A DNA stretch of 64,000 nucleotides from Clostridium sp. (GTDB taxonomy: Bacteria; Bacillota; Clostridia; Oscillospirales; Acutalibacteraceae): positions 62,001 to 126,000 of the forward strand of contig JAMPGU010000003.1 of the NCBI GenBank assembly GCA_023663865.1, read 5' to 3'. Numbering within the stretch: position 1 is the first letter of the stretch; each line of letters starts with the position of its first letter. Below are positions 53,652 through 62,254 of the stretch, one piece after another. The position numbers were made by a program, and so were the translations under genes. Below the pieces are notes generated by a model. It made no database searches. It was not told the origin of the DNA and saw only the letters and a program-made list of their open reading frames with translations.

Positions 53652-55433
53652 ATGGAGACAAATCTTACAACTAATAAATCATTACTTGCTTGGCTTGACG
53701 AAAAGGTTGAGCTTCTCAAGCCATCCAACATTGTTTGGATTGATGGCTCTAAGGAGCAGATTGATGCTCTGAAGGCTGAGGCAGTAGAGACAGGCGAAAT
53801 GATTAAGCTTAACGAAGAGCTTCTTCCAGACTGCTATCTTCACAGAACAGCAGAGAACGACGTTGCTCGTGTAGAGGACAGAACTCTTATCTGTTCTAAG
53901 AATGAGAAGGACGCAGGTCCTACAAACCACTGGATGGATCCACAGGAATGCTACAAAATGCTTTATGACATTGCGGCTGGTTCATATGAAGGCAGAACAA
54001 TGTACATTATTCCATATTCAATGGGTCCTGTTGGCTCACCGCTTTCAAAGATTGGTATTGAGATTACAGATTCTATTTACGTAGTTCTCAATATGAATAT
54101 TATGACAAGAGTCGGCAAGGCTGTACTTGACTGCCTTGGTGACAGCGATGACTGGGTACGCGGTATGCACTGCAAGTGCGATGTTGATCCTGAGAAGAGA
54201 TGGATTTGCCAGTTCCCTGAGGATAACACCATTATTTCTGTTAACTCTGCTTACGGCGGAAACGTACTTCTTGGTAAAAAGTGCTTTGCACTTCGTATCG
54301 CTTCTTATCTTGGTAAGAACGAGGGCTGGCAGGCTGAGCATATGCTTATCCTCGGTCTTCAGAAGCCGGACGGAGAGACAAAGTATATCTGTGCTGCATT
54401 CCCATCAGCTTGCGGTAAAACAAACCTTGCTATGCTTATTCCACCTGAGGGATATCAGAAGAAGGGCTATAAGGTATGGTGTGTTGGTGATGATATTTCC
54501 TGGATTAAGAAGGGTCCGGACGGACGTCTTTATGCTATCAACCCTGAGAATGGTTTCTTCGGTGTTGCTCCGGGTACAAATATGAAGTCAAATCCAAACG
54601 CATTGAAGTCTACAATGCAGGGCACAATCTTCACAAACGTTTGTCATAATCTTGACAATAATACTGTTTGGTGGGAGGACCTCGACAAGAATCCGCCTAC
54701 AAATGCAATCGACTGGAAGGGCAATCCTTGGAATGGCGCAGAGAGCGACAGCAAGGGCGCACATCCAAACTCAAGATTTACATCTCCTGCAAAGAACTGT
54801 CCTTGTATTTCAAGCGAGTTCGAAAATCCACAGGGTGTTCCGATTTCTGCTTTTGTATTCGGCGGCAGACGTGCTAAGCTGACTCCGCTTGTATATCAGT
54901 CAAAGAGCTGGAACAACGGTGTATTTGTTGGTTCTATTATGGGTTCAGAGACAACTGCTGCAGCAACAGGTGCAGTTGGTGTTGTTCGCCGTGACCCAAT
55001 GGCTATGCTTCCTTTCTGCGGTTACAACATGGGTGACTACTGGAAGCACTGGATTGAGATTGGTGAAACTCTTGATCCTGATAAGGCTCCAAAAATCTTT
55101 AATGTAAACTGGTTCCGTAAGGATGACGAGGGTCACTTCTTATGGCCTGGCTTTGGTGATAACCTTCGTGTACTTGATTGGATTATCGACCGTTGTGATG
55201 ACAAGGTTGACGCTCAGGAGACAGCTATTGGTTATCTTCCATATGCTAAGGACATTAACCTTGAGGGTCTCGATATGACAGAAGAGGATCTTGAAAAGAT
55301 TCTTGATGTTGATAAGGCTGCTTGGGAAGAAGAGCTTAAAGGCGTTGAAGAGCTTTATGCTAAGTTTGACGATACTCTTCCTGAAGAGCTTTCACAAGAG
55401 CTTGCAAGAGTTAAGGCTGACCTTAATAAATAA
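53652..55433 (+). CDS. pckG: phosphoenolpyruvate carboxykinase (GTP)
   Basis: The product has 593 residues. The kinase-1 loop AAFPSACGKTNLAML and the reactive Cys in it, the metal region VGDDISWIKKG, and FGGRRAKLTPLVY are those of the GTP-dependent enzyme, not the ATP-type PckA common in Clostridia. It interconverts oxaloacetate and PEP with GTP/GDP in the cytosol; in rumen and gut anaerobes it often works towards oxaloacetate. Strong AAAGGAG and codon bias like the ferredoxin gene indicate abundant expression. It is monocistronic. Confidence 0.95.
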   Translation: METNLTTNKSLLAWLDEKVELLKPSNIVWIDGSKEQIDALKAEAVETGEMIKLNEELLPDCYLHRTAENDVARVEDRTLICSKNEKDAGPTNHWMDPQECYKMLYDIAAGSYEGRTMYIIPYSMGPVGSPLSKIGIEITDSIYVVLNMNIMTRVGKAVLDCLGDSDDWVRGMHCKCDVDPEKRWICQFPEDNTIISVNSAYGGNVLLGKKCFALRIASYLGKNEGWQAEHMLILGLQKPDGETKYICAAFPSACGKTNLAMLIPPEGYQKKGYKVWCVGDDISWIKKGPDGRLYAINPENGFFGVAPGTNMKSNPNALKSTMQGTIFTNVCHNLDNNTVWWEDLDKNPPTNAIDWKGNPWNGAESDSKGAHPNSRFTSPAKNCPCISSEFENPQGVPISAFVFGGRRAKLTPLVYQSKSWNNGVFVGSIMGSETTAAATGAVGVVRRDPMAMLPFCGYNMGDYWKHWIEIGETLDPDKAPKIFNVNWFRKDDEGHFLWPGFGDNLRVLDWIIDRCDDKVDAQETAIGYLPYAKDINLEGLDMTEEDLEKILDVDKAAWEEELKGVEELYAKFDDTLPEELSQELARVKADLNK

Positions 55434-55449
55434 TTGTAATAAAAATATA

Positions 55450-55485
55450 AAGAGTTGCTTCTGTTGAAGAGGCAACTCTTTTTTT
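55450..55485. terminator. terminator after pckG
   Basis: AAAGAGTTGC pairs with GCAACTCTTT, with an inner TTC/GAA pairing, followed by seven T. The sortase-like gene converges on it. Confidence 0.9.
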
Positions 55486-55496
55486 GATGAATATAT

Positions 55497-56654
55497 TTAT
55501 TCGTAATCCTTAATCGTCTTTTTTACAGTGGTCTCATTACCCTGCTTATCGGTTATCTTGATTTCAGGATACCAATGACCTGAAAATCTATATGGGTTTG
55601 TTTTGTCCAGTTCGTCATACTCGGACTGGGTGAGACGCAGCTTGGCTTTATCTTCCGCAGTCAAAGTGGTGTCAATCTGATCCACCAGCTTGCATACGAT
55701 GATAAATCTATAATCCTTTTTGTAATCTGTAGGGCAGGATATAGTCAGAAGCAAATCCTGACGTGTCAGCTTTCCGCCGCTGACATCGTATCTTATACGC
55801 GTGTTCATTCTGTCTAAAAACTGGTCTGCACTGCGCTGGGTCATTTGCTCTGTTACGTTGTAAGGGAATATATAGCCGCCGTCGTCTTTGGCTTTGGTAT
55901 TTGTATAAAAGGCACCGACTACCTGGAAGGTGTAATCGTTAAACAAATCAGAAAAATGAATTTCCTTATTTGCGTTGTTATATGCCTCTGCTGTGCTGTA
56001 ATATTGCTCCAGCTCCTGTGTATCCATATACACAACATAGTTATAACGGCTTGCACCGTCAGTAATGGGTGCAGTATCCTTCTCAGACAGAGCAAGCTCT
56101 TCGCCCAGTGCATTTATTTTTATATATCCTGACAAATTCGGGTTTTCACCATAGTCATCGCAGTATTGCTCCAAGATTCCCACAGGGAAATTGACATCAG
56201 GGTATTTTTCCTGATACGGCTTCAAATAGGCAGTTTTCGCGTTGGATACAGCTGAAATGCTTATCAATATGGCAGCAGCTGCTAAAATAATAGCAATCAG
56301 CGGAATGTAGAATTTTTTACTGCATACAATCTTTTTAACCGTTTTGGCAGTTTTTTTTCGCTTCTCTTTAGCCGCTGCTTTCGCTTGTGCTTTTTCTTCC
56401 GACGTTTTCTTGGGCGCCTTTTTCTTTTTTTGTTTTGAAGCGGTTTCTTTTTTACTACTGTCTGCCTGCTCGTTTTCTGAGGTTATGGCATTGTCGGTGT
56501 GTTCCCGAGGCGGTTCCGGTTTAGAAAAGTCTATAAGAGTTCTGTTAGGCTTAGGAGGCTCTATAGGCTGAATTTCATTTCTTTCTTTAGCCTTCCTTTG
56601 CGCTCTGTATTCCTCTAATAGCTTTTCAATATCATCATTATTATTGTTGCTCAT
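55497..56654 (-). CDS. class B sortase-like membrane protein lacking the catalytic histidine
   Basis: The product has 385 residues. A disordered, Lys-rich cytosolic N-terminus (1-115) precedes one transmembrane segment (about 117-135) and an extracellular domain. That domain follows class B sortase order: ENPNLSGYIKI (171-180, the substrate/N-P-D-x-x-G-W-I-like start), YNYVVYMD (204-211), YTFQVVGAFYTN (241-252), YIFPYN (261-266), and LLLTISCP (301-308) with Cys307, then Arg316 in YRFIIVC. The normal YGHN histidine position reads YMDT, so His is replaced by Asp. It is probably a non-catalytic relative. Its ATG overlaps the stop of thiI (TAATG). The family call is mine from pattern alignment. 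Confidence 0.55.
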   Translation of the reverse strand: MSNNNNDDIEKLLEEYRAQRKAKERNEIQPIEPPKPNRTLIDFSKPEPPREHTDNAITSENEQADSSKKETASKQKKKKAPKKTSEEKAQAKAAAKEKRKKTAKTVKKIVCSKKFYIPLIAIILAAAAILISISAVSNAKTAYLKPYQEKYPDVNFPVGILEQYCDDYGENPNLSGYIKINALGEELALSEKDTAPITDGASRYNYVVYMDTQELEQYYSTAEAYNNANKEIHFSDLFNDYTFQVVGAFYTNTKAKDDGGYIFPYNVTEQMTQRSADQFLDRMNTRIRYDVSGGKLTRQDLLLTISCPTDYKKDYRFIIVCKLVDQIDTTLTAEDKAKLRLTQSEYDELDKTNPYRFSGHWYPEIKITDKQGNETTVKKTIKDYE

Positions 56655-57823
56655 TATCTGATAATCACCTTTTTGGCATTTTCTATAGCGTCATTGATAA
56701 GCGCTTCAAGATTTTCAATATGACTTTCTGCTTTAAGCACATCGTCAAGGTGCGGCTTGGTTTTAGGGTGCTTAGGTGTGAATACGGTGCAGCAGTCCTC
56801 ATATGGCTGAATAGAGGTTTCAAAGGTATCAATTTTTCTTGATACAGCAATGATTTCCTCCTTGTCCATACCAATACATGGTCTGAACACCGGCATAGTT
56901 ACAGCACAGTCTGTACAGCCCAGGGCGTACATCGTCTGGCTTGCAACTTGACCTACGCTTTCACCTGTAATCAGTGCTGAACAGTTTTGCTCCTTTGCCA
57001 TACGTTCACTAATCATCATCATAATTCTTCTCATAATGATCGTGAAATATTCCTCAGGGCAAAGGTCACGTATTGCCTCCTGAATTTTTGTAAAGGGTAC
57101 TACATAGGTTGTGATGACACCTGCATATTTTGCAACTTTTTTAAGCAGCTCCATCACCTTCATTTCAGCAAGCTCAGATGTGTATGGAGGGGATGCAAAG
57201 TGTATTGCACAAAGCTCAATTCCTCTCTTTGCCATCATATATGCTGCAACAGGTGAGTCGATGCCTCCGCTTATCAGTATTCCTGCTCTGCCGCTTGTGC
57301 CGGTAGGCATACCGCCGGCACCTTTAATATTATTTCCGCGTACAAAGGCATACTTATCTCTTACCTCAACGGTTACAATGACATCGGGATTGTGAACATC
57401 AACTTTAAGGTGATTAAACTTCGAAAGTAAAAATCCACCCAGCTCTCTGCATATTTCAGGAGATTTCATAGGAAATTTCTTGTCACTGCGCTTTGCCTCA
57501 ACCTTAAAGGTTTTGGCGTCCTCAAGCTGTTCCTCAAGGTAGCTGACAGCCGTAGCCTTGATATCTTCAAAATCCTTTTCACATACGCAGGCACGTGAAA
57601 GTGCTGCTATGCCAAAAACCTTTGAAATACGCTGTACAGCGTCATCCAGATCCACCTCATCAATGGGGTCAACCATAATGGTTGACTGGCTTTTTGTGAA
57701 TTCAAAGCTGCCTAAATCTCGAATTCTTCCCTTAATATTTTTAATGAGTTTATCCTCAAAGGAATTTCTGTTAAGTCCCTTTAACGCAAGCTCACCGTTT
57801 TTTACAAGTATAATTTCTTTCAT
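56654..57823 (-). CDS. thiI: tRNA 4-thiouridine synthase
   Basis: The product has 389 residues. An N-terminal ferredoxin-like and THUMP domain (about 1-165, KGLNRNSFEDKLIKNIKGRI) precedes the PP-loop pyrophosphatase SGGIDSPVAAYMM (about 195). There is no C-terminal rhodanese domain, as in Bacillus, so sulfur must come directly from the cysteine desulfurase encoded 10 bp upstream. It makes s4U8 in tRNA and may feed thiazole synthesis. Confidence 0.93.
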   Translation of the reverse strand: MKEIILVKNGELALKGLNRNSFEDKLIKNIKGRIRDLGSFEFTKSQSTIMVDPIDEVDLDDAVQRISKVFGIAALSRACVCEKDFEDIKATAVSYLEEQLEDAKTFKVEAKRSDKKFPMKSPEICRELGGFLLSKFNHLKVDVHNPDVIVTVEVRDKYAFVRGNNIKGAGGMPTGTSGRAGILISGGIDSPVAAYMMAKRGIELCAIHFASPPYTSELAEMKVMELLKKVAKYAGVITTYVVPFTKIQEAIRDLCPEEYFTIIMRRIMMMISERMAKEQNCSALITGESVGQVASQTMYALGCTDCAVTMPVFRPCIGMDKEEIIAVSRKIDTFETSIQPYEDCCTVFTPKHPKTKPHLDDVLKAESHIENLEALINDAIENAKKVIIR

Positions 57824-57833
57824 TTGTCTGTTC

Positions 57834-58979
57834 CTATCCGGGATGCTTTTCTATCAAATCTTCAAGTGCACTTACCAGTGCATCCACATCCTCTTTTGTA
57901 TTATTTTTGGAAAAGCTTATTCTTATGCTTTTATCCAGTATTTCGTTACTTAGCTGCATGGCACTCAGCACATGGCTCTTCTTTCCCTTGGCACAGGCAG
58001 ATCCGTTGCTGACATATATGTCGTAATTTGACGACAGCTCCTGCAGTATGGTTTGACTGCGCATAAAGGTTGGTACATAAATATTGATGATGTAGGGCGA
58101 TGCGTTATCACCGCTGTTGAAGGTTATTCCCTCAATGGTGCTGAGCCTTGATTTTGCATAGGCATTAAGGTCAAGAATTTTATTCTTCTGTGCCGGTGAC
58201 AGGTCTATCTCGCTTACAGCGGCGGCAAAGCCTGCAATTAACGGCGCACTTTCTGTTCCGGGACGAAGCTTGCGCTCCTGCTCTCCGCCGAAAACTCTTG
58301 CAAAATTTTGATTGGTCAGATTTGCGGACTTGTTGATGTATAATGCACCGATGCCTTTAGGTCCGTGAATTTTATGGGCAGAAATGGTTAATAAATCTGC
58401 ACCCAGCTTTTTTGCGTTGATATTGATTTTTCCATAAGCCTGAACGCAGTCGATATGTATAAGCGCAGGTGAATTTGCCCGCTTAACTGCTCTGCTGATT
58501 TTGTCAACAGGCATAACAGAGCCAACCTCGTTATTAATATACATCATTGAAACAAGAATGGTTTTATCATCAATGGCGTCGTATAGCTGTTTTTCGCTTA
58601 TGTTTCCATACATATCGGGCTGGAGATAGGTTACCTCATAGCCCTGCTTTTCAAGCTCCTGAATGGATTGCAGAACACTTTCGTGCTCTATGGCTGTGGT
58701 TACGATTTTATTTCCGCTTCGTTTTCTTGCCTTGACCGCACCGAATACAGCCAGATTATTTGCCTCAGTTCCGCCGGAGGTAAAAACGATTTCCTCTCTG
58801 TCTGCGCCAATGCTTTCAGCTATCGCAGTCCTTGCGAGTATAACCTCTTTCATAGCATGAATGCCGAGATTATGCAGGCTAGATGGATTGCCCCAATTTT
58901 CTGTAAGCATACGGTTTACAGCGTCAACGCATTTTTTGCAGGGCTTTGTTGTGGCAGAATTGTCTAAATATGTCATCAT
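57834..58979 (-). CDS. cysteine desulfurase (NifS/IscS-like)
   Basis: The product has 381 residues of a PLP enzyme. TYLDNSATTKP begins it; HKIHGPKGIGALY carries the PLP lysine; GSACAKGKKSHVL holds the catalytic Cys. It mobilises sulfur from cysteine as persulfide; the next gene is thiI, its likely acceptor (NifZ/ThiI pairing as in Bacillus). ATG overlaps the stop codon of the HAD-NUDIX gene (ATGATG with TGA), so expression is coupled. Confidence 0.93.
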   Translation of the reverse strand: MMTYLDNSATTKPCKKCVDAVNRMLTENWGNPSSLHNLGIHAMKEVILARTAIAESIGADREEIVFTSGGTEANNLAVFGAVKARKRSGNKIVTTAIEHESVLQSIQELEKQGYEVTYLQPDMYGNISEKQLYDAIDDKTILVSMMYINNEVGSVMPVDKISRAVKRANSPALIHIDCVQAYGKININAKKLGADLLTISAHKIHGPKGIGALYINKSANLTNQNFARVFGGEQERKLRPGTESAPLIAGFAAAVSEIDLSPAQKNKILDLNAYAKSRLSTIEGITFNSGDNASPYIINIYVPTFMRSQTILQELSSNYDIYVSNGSACAKGKKSHVLSAMQLSNEILDKSIRISFSKNNTKEDVDALVSALEDLIEKHPG

Positions 58980-60154
58980 AAGTTCATAAGTTCCTTTAGC
59001 TTCAGGATGCCTACAATTGTTTTTGCATCCTTAATTTCACCGCTCATTATTTTGCGTACGCAGACCTCCAGCGGCATTTTGATTACATCCAGATACTCGT
59101 CATCATCAAGATGCTGTTCGCCATAGGTTAACCCCTTGGCATAAAATAATCTTATAATCTCACTGCAGTAGCCGGGGGTAGGATAAATTTCACCAAGGGA
59201 TTCAAAGATTTCTGCAGCAGCACCGCATTCCTCGCTGAATTCTCTGATTCCTGCTTCTCTCGGGTCCTCTCCTCGTTCCAGCTTGCCGGCAGGGATTTCA
59301 TATATGGTTTCTCTGTATGGATATCTGAACTGCCTTACAAGCAGGATTTCATTATCATCCGTAATGCCGACAACCGCAACACCGCCCGGATGGTCAACAA
59401 CCTCACGGTTAGCCTCTGTGCCGTCAATAAGCGTTATTTTGTCTTGATGAACCGTTATGATATTGCCGTTGAATATTCCCTGCACTTCCTCTGTCTGCTC
59501 AAAAAAGCCAAGTGCAATAGACTCTATATCGTCAACCTTTTCGGCAATAAATTTTGCGCCCGCCTCGATAAATTCAAACCGATTGCCGTAGCCCCATAAT
59601 ACGCCTACGCTGTCAATGATATTTGCCTTTGCGCCGTCAATATCATATTTTCTGTCGCCAATCATAAGGGTTTCGTTTCCCTGACAGCCAAGCGCATTCT
59701 GACATCTTGTAATTATGCTTGATTTTGGTTCACAGTCAGCCGAAAAGCTGACACCGCAAATGGAGTCGAAGTATTTTTTTACATTGAATTTTTCTAAAAG
59801 CTCTTCCACATATTCCTGTGGCTTTGAGGAGGCTATACCCAGCTTGATGCCACTTTGCTTCAGACGTGCCAAAAGCTCCTTTATGCCGGAATACAGCTGG
59901 CTTTCATATAATCCGATATTGGTATATCTTTCACGGAATTTTTTTACAAGCTCCTCTGCCTGTGCTGCATCAGCGCCATATTCCTCCTGAAATGTAACAA
60001 GCAGGGGCGGACCGATAAAGCAGGTAAGCTGGTGATAGTCCTCAGGTGTGCTGTAGCCAAAGGCATCCAGTGCATATTTTGCACATTTTAAGATGCCTTC
60101 GCCGGTATCGCATATCGTACCATCAAAATCAAAAATAGCGGCATTATATCTCAT
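58976..60154 (-). CDS. HAD phosphatase-NUDIX hydrolase fusion
   Basis: The product has 392 residues. The first half (about 1-215) is a phosphoglycolate-phosphatase-like HAD domain: DFDGT with Asp9 and Asp11, a cap region, IASSKPQ, and MIGDRKYDIDGA near 164-174. The second half (about 225-392) is an ADP-ribose-pyrophosphatase-type NUDIX domain; the box runs from Gly290 through REFSEE at 304-309. The NUDIX half could split ADP-ribose or NADH-like compounds and the HAD half could remove the phosphate from the product, a plausible two-step scavenging enzyme; this is inference. Both starts and stops overlap neighbours (TAATG, TGATG). Confidence 0.9.
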   Translation of the reverse strand: MRYNAAIFDFDGTICDTGEGILKCAKYALDAFGYSTPEDYHQLTCFIGPPLLVTFQEEYGADAAQAEELVKKFRERYTNIGLYESQLYSGIKELLARLKQSGIKLGIASSKPQEYVEELLEKFNVKKYFDSICGVSFSADCEPKSSIITRCQNALGCQGNETLMIGDRKYDIDGAKANIIDSVGVLWGYGNRFEFIEAGAKFIAEKVDDIESIALGFFEQTEEVQGIFNGNIITVHQDKITLIDGTEANREVVDHPGGVAVVGITDDNEILLVRQFRYPYRETIYEIPAGKLERGEDPREAGIREFSEECGAAAEIFESLGEIYPTPGYCSEIIRLFYAKGLTYGEQHLDDDEYLDVIKMPLEVCVRKIMSGEIKDAKTIVGILKLKELMNL

Positions 60155-60540
60155 TACTTATTAACCCTCTTCATAAATTTATCTTTTAAAACGACAAATC
60201 GTTCAATTTCTCCTTTGCCGATAATATTTCCGTTATTATCCTTGGCACTTACAGAGAAAATGAGCTTCCTGCCATCAACCTCTTCCAGTATGGCAGAGGC
60301 AGTGATTACAGTGCCGATACCGCTTGCCTTATCATGGGTTACAGATATTTTTGTACCGACTGTCGTTTCATTCTCCTCAAGCAAGGGGGATACCGCATAG
60401 CAGGTTGCTTCCTCCATAAGCGCAATCATCATAGGCGTTGCAAATACCTGCAGGGAACCTGATTTTACGGCAGAGGCACAGTTGGTGTTATTTACCATTG
60501 CAACGGCCTCTCCTTTTAGAGCTGATATAAATTCCTTCAT
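60154..60540 (-). CDS. FlK-like hotdog-fold thioesterase
   Basis: The product has 128 residues. The hotdog pattern shows SLQVFATPMMIALMEEATCYAV with the conserved Glu, VGTKISVTHDKASGIG with the His, and a C-terminal strand FVVLKDKFM. Relatives include the fluoroacetyl-CoA thioesterase FlK, but most clostridial members act on unknown acyl-CoAs. ATG 60540 follows CAGGTGAT. It leads the operon with the HAD-NUDIX, desulfurase, ThiI and sortase-like genes. Confidence 0.85.
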   Translation of the reverse strand: MKEFISALKGEAVAMVNNTNCASAVKSGSLQVFATPMMIALMEEATCYAVSPLLEENETTVGTKISVTHDKASGIGTVITASAILEEVDGRKLIFSVSAKDNNGNIIGKGEIERFVVLKDKFMKRVNK

Positions 60541-60592
60541 AACATCACCTGAATAAATTCTCAACATTTGTTCTATTATTCATATTCAGTCT

Positions 60593-60621
60593 ATTATATC
60601 ATATTTTTTTATTATATACAA
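60593..60621 (-). promoter_or_regulatory. promoter of the thioesterase-to-sortase-like operon
   Basis: On the minus strand TTGTAT (60621-60616) and TATAAT (60598-60593) are separated by 17 bp. Confidence 0.68.
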
Positions 60622-60679
60622 CATAAAAGAGTTGTGGTACAATATAGTATAATATAGGTAATGAATAGGGGCTGGTGGC

Positions 60680-61438
60680 TTGACGGAAAAAAGAAAAAGA
60701 ATTCATATGCTTGATGAAATTCGGGGCTTTGCAATTCTCTGTATGATTGTGCATCATACATTTTTGGATATAGGTGATTTGCTTGGTCTCAGTTGGGGAT
60801 ATAAAGTGTTTGATGCCCTGTGTCTGGTGCAGCCGATTTTTTGGGCTATATTTATTGTGATATCAGGTATTTGCACAAGGCTGTCACGCAATGCTGCCAA
60901 AAGGGGACTGCTGGTGTTGATTTGTGCAGGAATTATCACCCTTGCCACAGCTGTTATAATGCCCTTGTTTCAGTTTCAGGGAGCAGAAATATATTTCGGC
61001 ATTCTCCACTGTCTGGGTATTTGTATGATTATTACGGGGCTGTTCATGCCGATTATAAAAAAAATAGATTACAGAATCGGTGCAGTCCTTGCCTTGATAT
61101 TCTTCTTTTTCCTCTACGGCATTGACGGAGGAACGCTTTGCTTTGGTTTGATTAAGTTGCCGCAAAGTTTATATCAGTATGATCTTTTAGCACCCTTGGG
61201 ACTCCATTCAGCCACTTTTTATAGTGCAGATTATTTCCCGATTTTGCCATGGATATTTATGTTTTTGTTCGGTGCCTTTGTTGGTAAAAATGCTGCAGAG
61301 GATAAGCTGCCGTCTGCAATGTATAAAAAACGCAGCAGCTTTCTGAGCTTTGTGGGCAGAAACAGCCTTTGGGTGTATCTGGGACATCAGCCTGTAATAT
61401 ACGGAATTTTATTTATAATTGCCTTAATTGCATTATAA
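60680..61438 (+). CDS. DUF1624/HGSNAT-like membrane acyltransferase
   Basis: The product has 252 residues with seven to eight transmembrane segments. RIHMLDEIRGFAILCMIVHHTFLDIGDL carries the conserved Asp-x-x-Arg-Gly and His-His marks of the heparan-alpha-glucosaminide acetyltransferase-like/DUF1624 family. FLFGAFVGKN and GRNSLWVYLGHQPVIYG at the end also fit it. It may acylate an envelope glycan; the substrate is unknown. A TTG start preceded by GGTGG is used, since no ATG is in frame before codon 10. Confidence 0.85.
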   Translation: MTEKRKRIHMLDEIRGFAILCMIVHHTFLDIGDLLGLSWGYKVFDALCLVQPIFWAIFIVISGICTRLSRNAAKRGLLVLICAGIITLATAVIMPLFQFQGAEIYFGILHCLGICMIITGLFMPIIKKIDYRIGAVLALIFFFFLYGIDGGTLCFGLIKLPQSLYQYDLLAPLGLHSATFYSADYFPILPWIFMFLFGAFVGKNAAEDKLPSAMYKKRSSFLSFVGRNSLWVYLGHQPVIYGILFIIALIAL

Positions 61439-61452
61439 TAAAAGAACAAAAT

Positions 61453-61488
61453 AAAACGCATCTCATATGATAAAGAGGTGCGTTTTAT
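61453..61488 (+). terminator. terminator after the DUF1624 gene
   Basis: AAAACGCATCTC pairs with GAGGTGCGTTTT with one G-T pair, followed by ATTTTT. Confidence 0.85.
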
Positions 61489-61570
61489 TTTTCAACAGTT
61501 AGCGATAGTGGATAGTTGCACTATTCTATAAAATAGCTTTCGCCGTATCTGTTGTGATATAGGGCAGTGG

Positions 61571-61897
61571 CTATTGCAGCTTTAGCCACTGCTCATTTGC
61601 TGTTTTTACGGTGTACAGACAATAGCTCAGATATTTATTTGCGATATCCTTTGCAACCTTTATATGTCTGCATACTGTGGGCTGTGACAGCTTCAGCTCC
61701 CGTGCAATCTCCGGCTGGGTCTTACCCTGCATATAAAATAGCTTCAGGCACTGGCGCTGCTTGGCAGTCAGTTCGTTTTCTATAATAATCGGCAGTGTTT
61801 TTGATATTGCCTTTAAGGTGATTTTTTGTTCGTCAAAATCGTCCTCAAATATAGTATCGTTATGGGGCGCCATATATTCTTCTACAAAATTAATCAT
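61571..61897 (-). CDS. sigma-70 region 4-like DNA-binding protein
   Basis: The product has 108 residues. About half of it is a region 4-type HTH: LTAKQRQCLKLFYMQGKTQPEIARELKLSQPTVCRHIKVAKDIA. Region 2, needed for -10 recognition, is absent, so it is an HTH regulator rather than a full sigma factor. Such proteins are common on conjugative elements and prophages of Firmicutes. Its ATG lies one base after the stop of a 29-codon frame, which suggests coupled translation within the small cassette. Confidence 0.82.
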   Translation of the reverse strand: MINFVEEYMAPHNDTIFEDDFDEQKITLKAISKTLPIIIENELTAKQRQCLKLFYMQGKTQPEIARELKLSQPTVCRHIKVAKDIANKYLSYCLYTVKTANEQWLKLQ

Positions 61898-61898
61898 T

Positions 61899-61988
61899 TT
61901 AATTCACATAGCCTTTCCGGCTACAAATAATTAAATCACGACATTTCCCTGTTGTAGCCGGACAAGGCGTGATGTGATTTACAGCCAT
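61899..61988 (-). CDS. possible 29-residue Cys-containing peptide
   Basis: The frame encodes MAVNHITPCPATTGKC followed by RDLIICSRKGYVN, with Cys at 9, 16 and 22. AAAGGA lies about 11 bp before the ATG, and the stop lies one base before the next gene's ATG, which supports real translation. The same DNA holds crossing complementary pairs (CCGGCTACAA/TTGTAGCCGG and TAAATCAC/GTGATTTA), so the region could instead act as a structured leader of the sigma-like gene. I do not recognise the peptide. Confidence 0.4.
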   Translation of the reverse strand: MAVNHITPCPATTGKCRDLIICSRKGYVN

Positions 61989-62047
61989 TTCAAAATTATG
62001 TCCTTTGCAAATTTTGATGGTAATATAATTTGTTTTGTGTGATTTTT

Positions 62048-62254
62048 TTACAAATCCTCCTCGTAATAGTGGGAAAGCAAAGAGGAAACTCTTTTGCATT
62101 CACAAGCCATTTCGTAATATGTTCGTATTCTTCTTCTGAGCAAGGCAAGATCATTTCCGGTATATATGCAAAGCAATGGTTTGAGCCCGTCCATTTTTGC
62201 ACATAAAATCCTGTATTGCTTATTGTATTCGCAAGCCAATTCGTTAATTGTCAT
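62048..62254 (-). CDS. small unidentified protein of the LexA-box cassette
   Basis: The product has 68 residues: MTINELACEYNKQYRILCAKMDGLKPLL, a short basic RRRIRTYYEM helix and SSLLSHYYEEDL. It is probably all-helical; Cys and Tyr are frequent. ATG 62254 follows GAAGGGC. It has no family I can name; similar small helical proteins precede sigma-like genes on integrative elements. It is the first gene after a promoter with a LexA-type box. Confidence 0.6.
   Translation of the reverse strand: MTINELACEYNKQYRILCAKMDGLKPLLCIYTGNDLALLRRRIRTYYEMACECKRVSSLLSHYYEEDL

Noticed and set aside
60561-60574. LexA-like AGAACAAATGTTGA on the minus strand before the thioesterase operon
   Set aside because: Only one half of the palindrome fits well, and the operon has no link to DNA damage; chance similarity is likely in AT-rich DNA.
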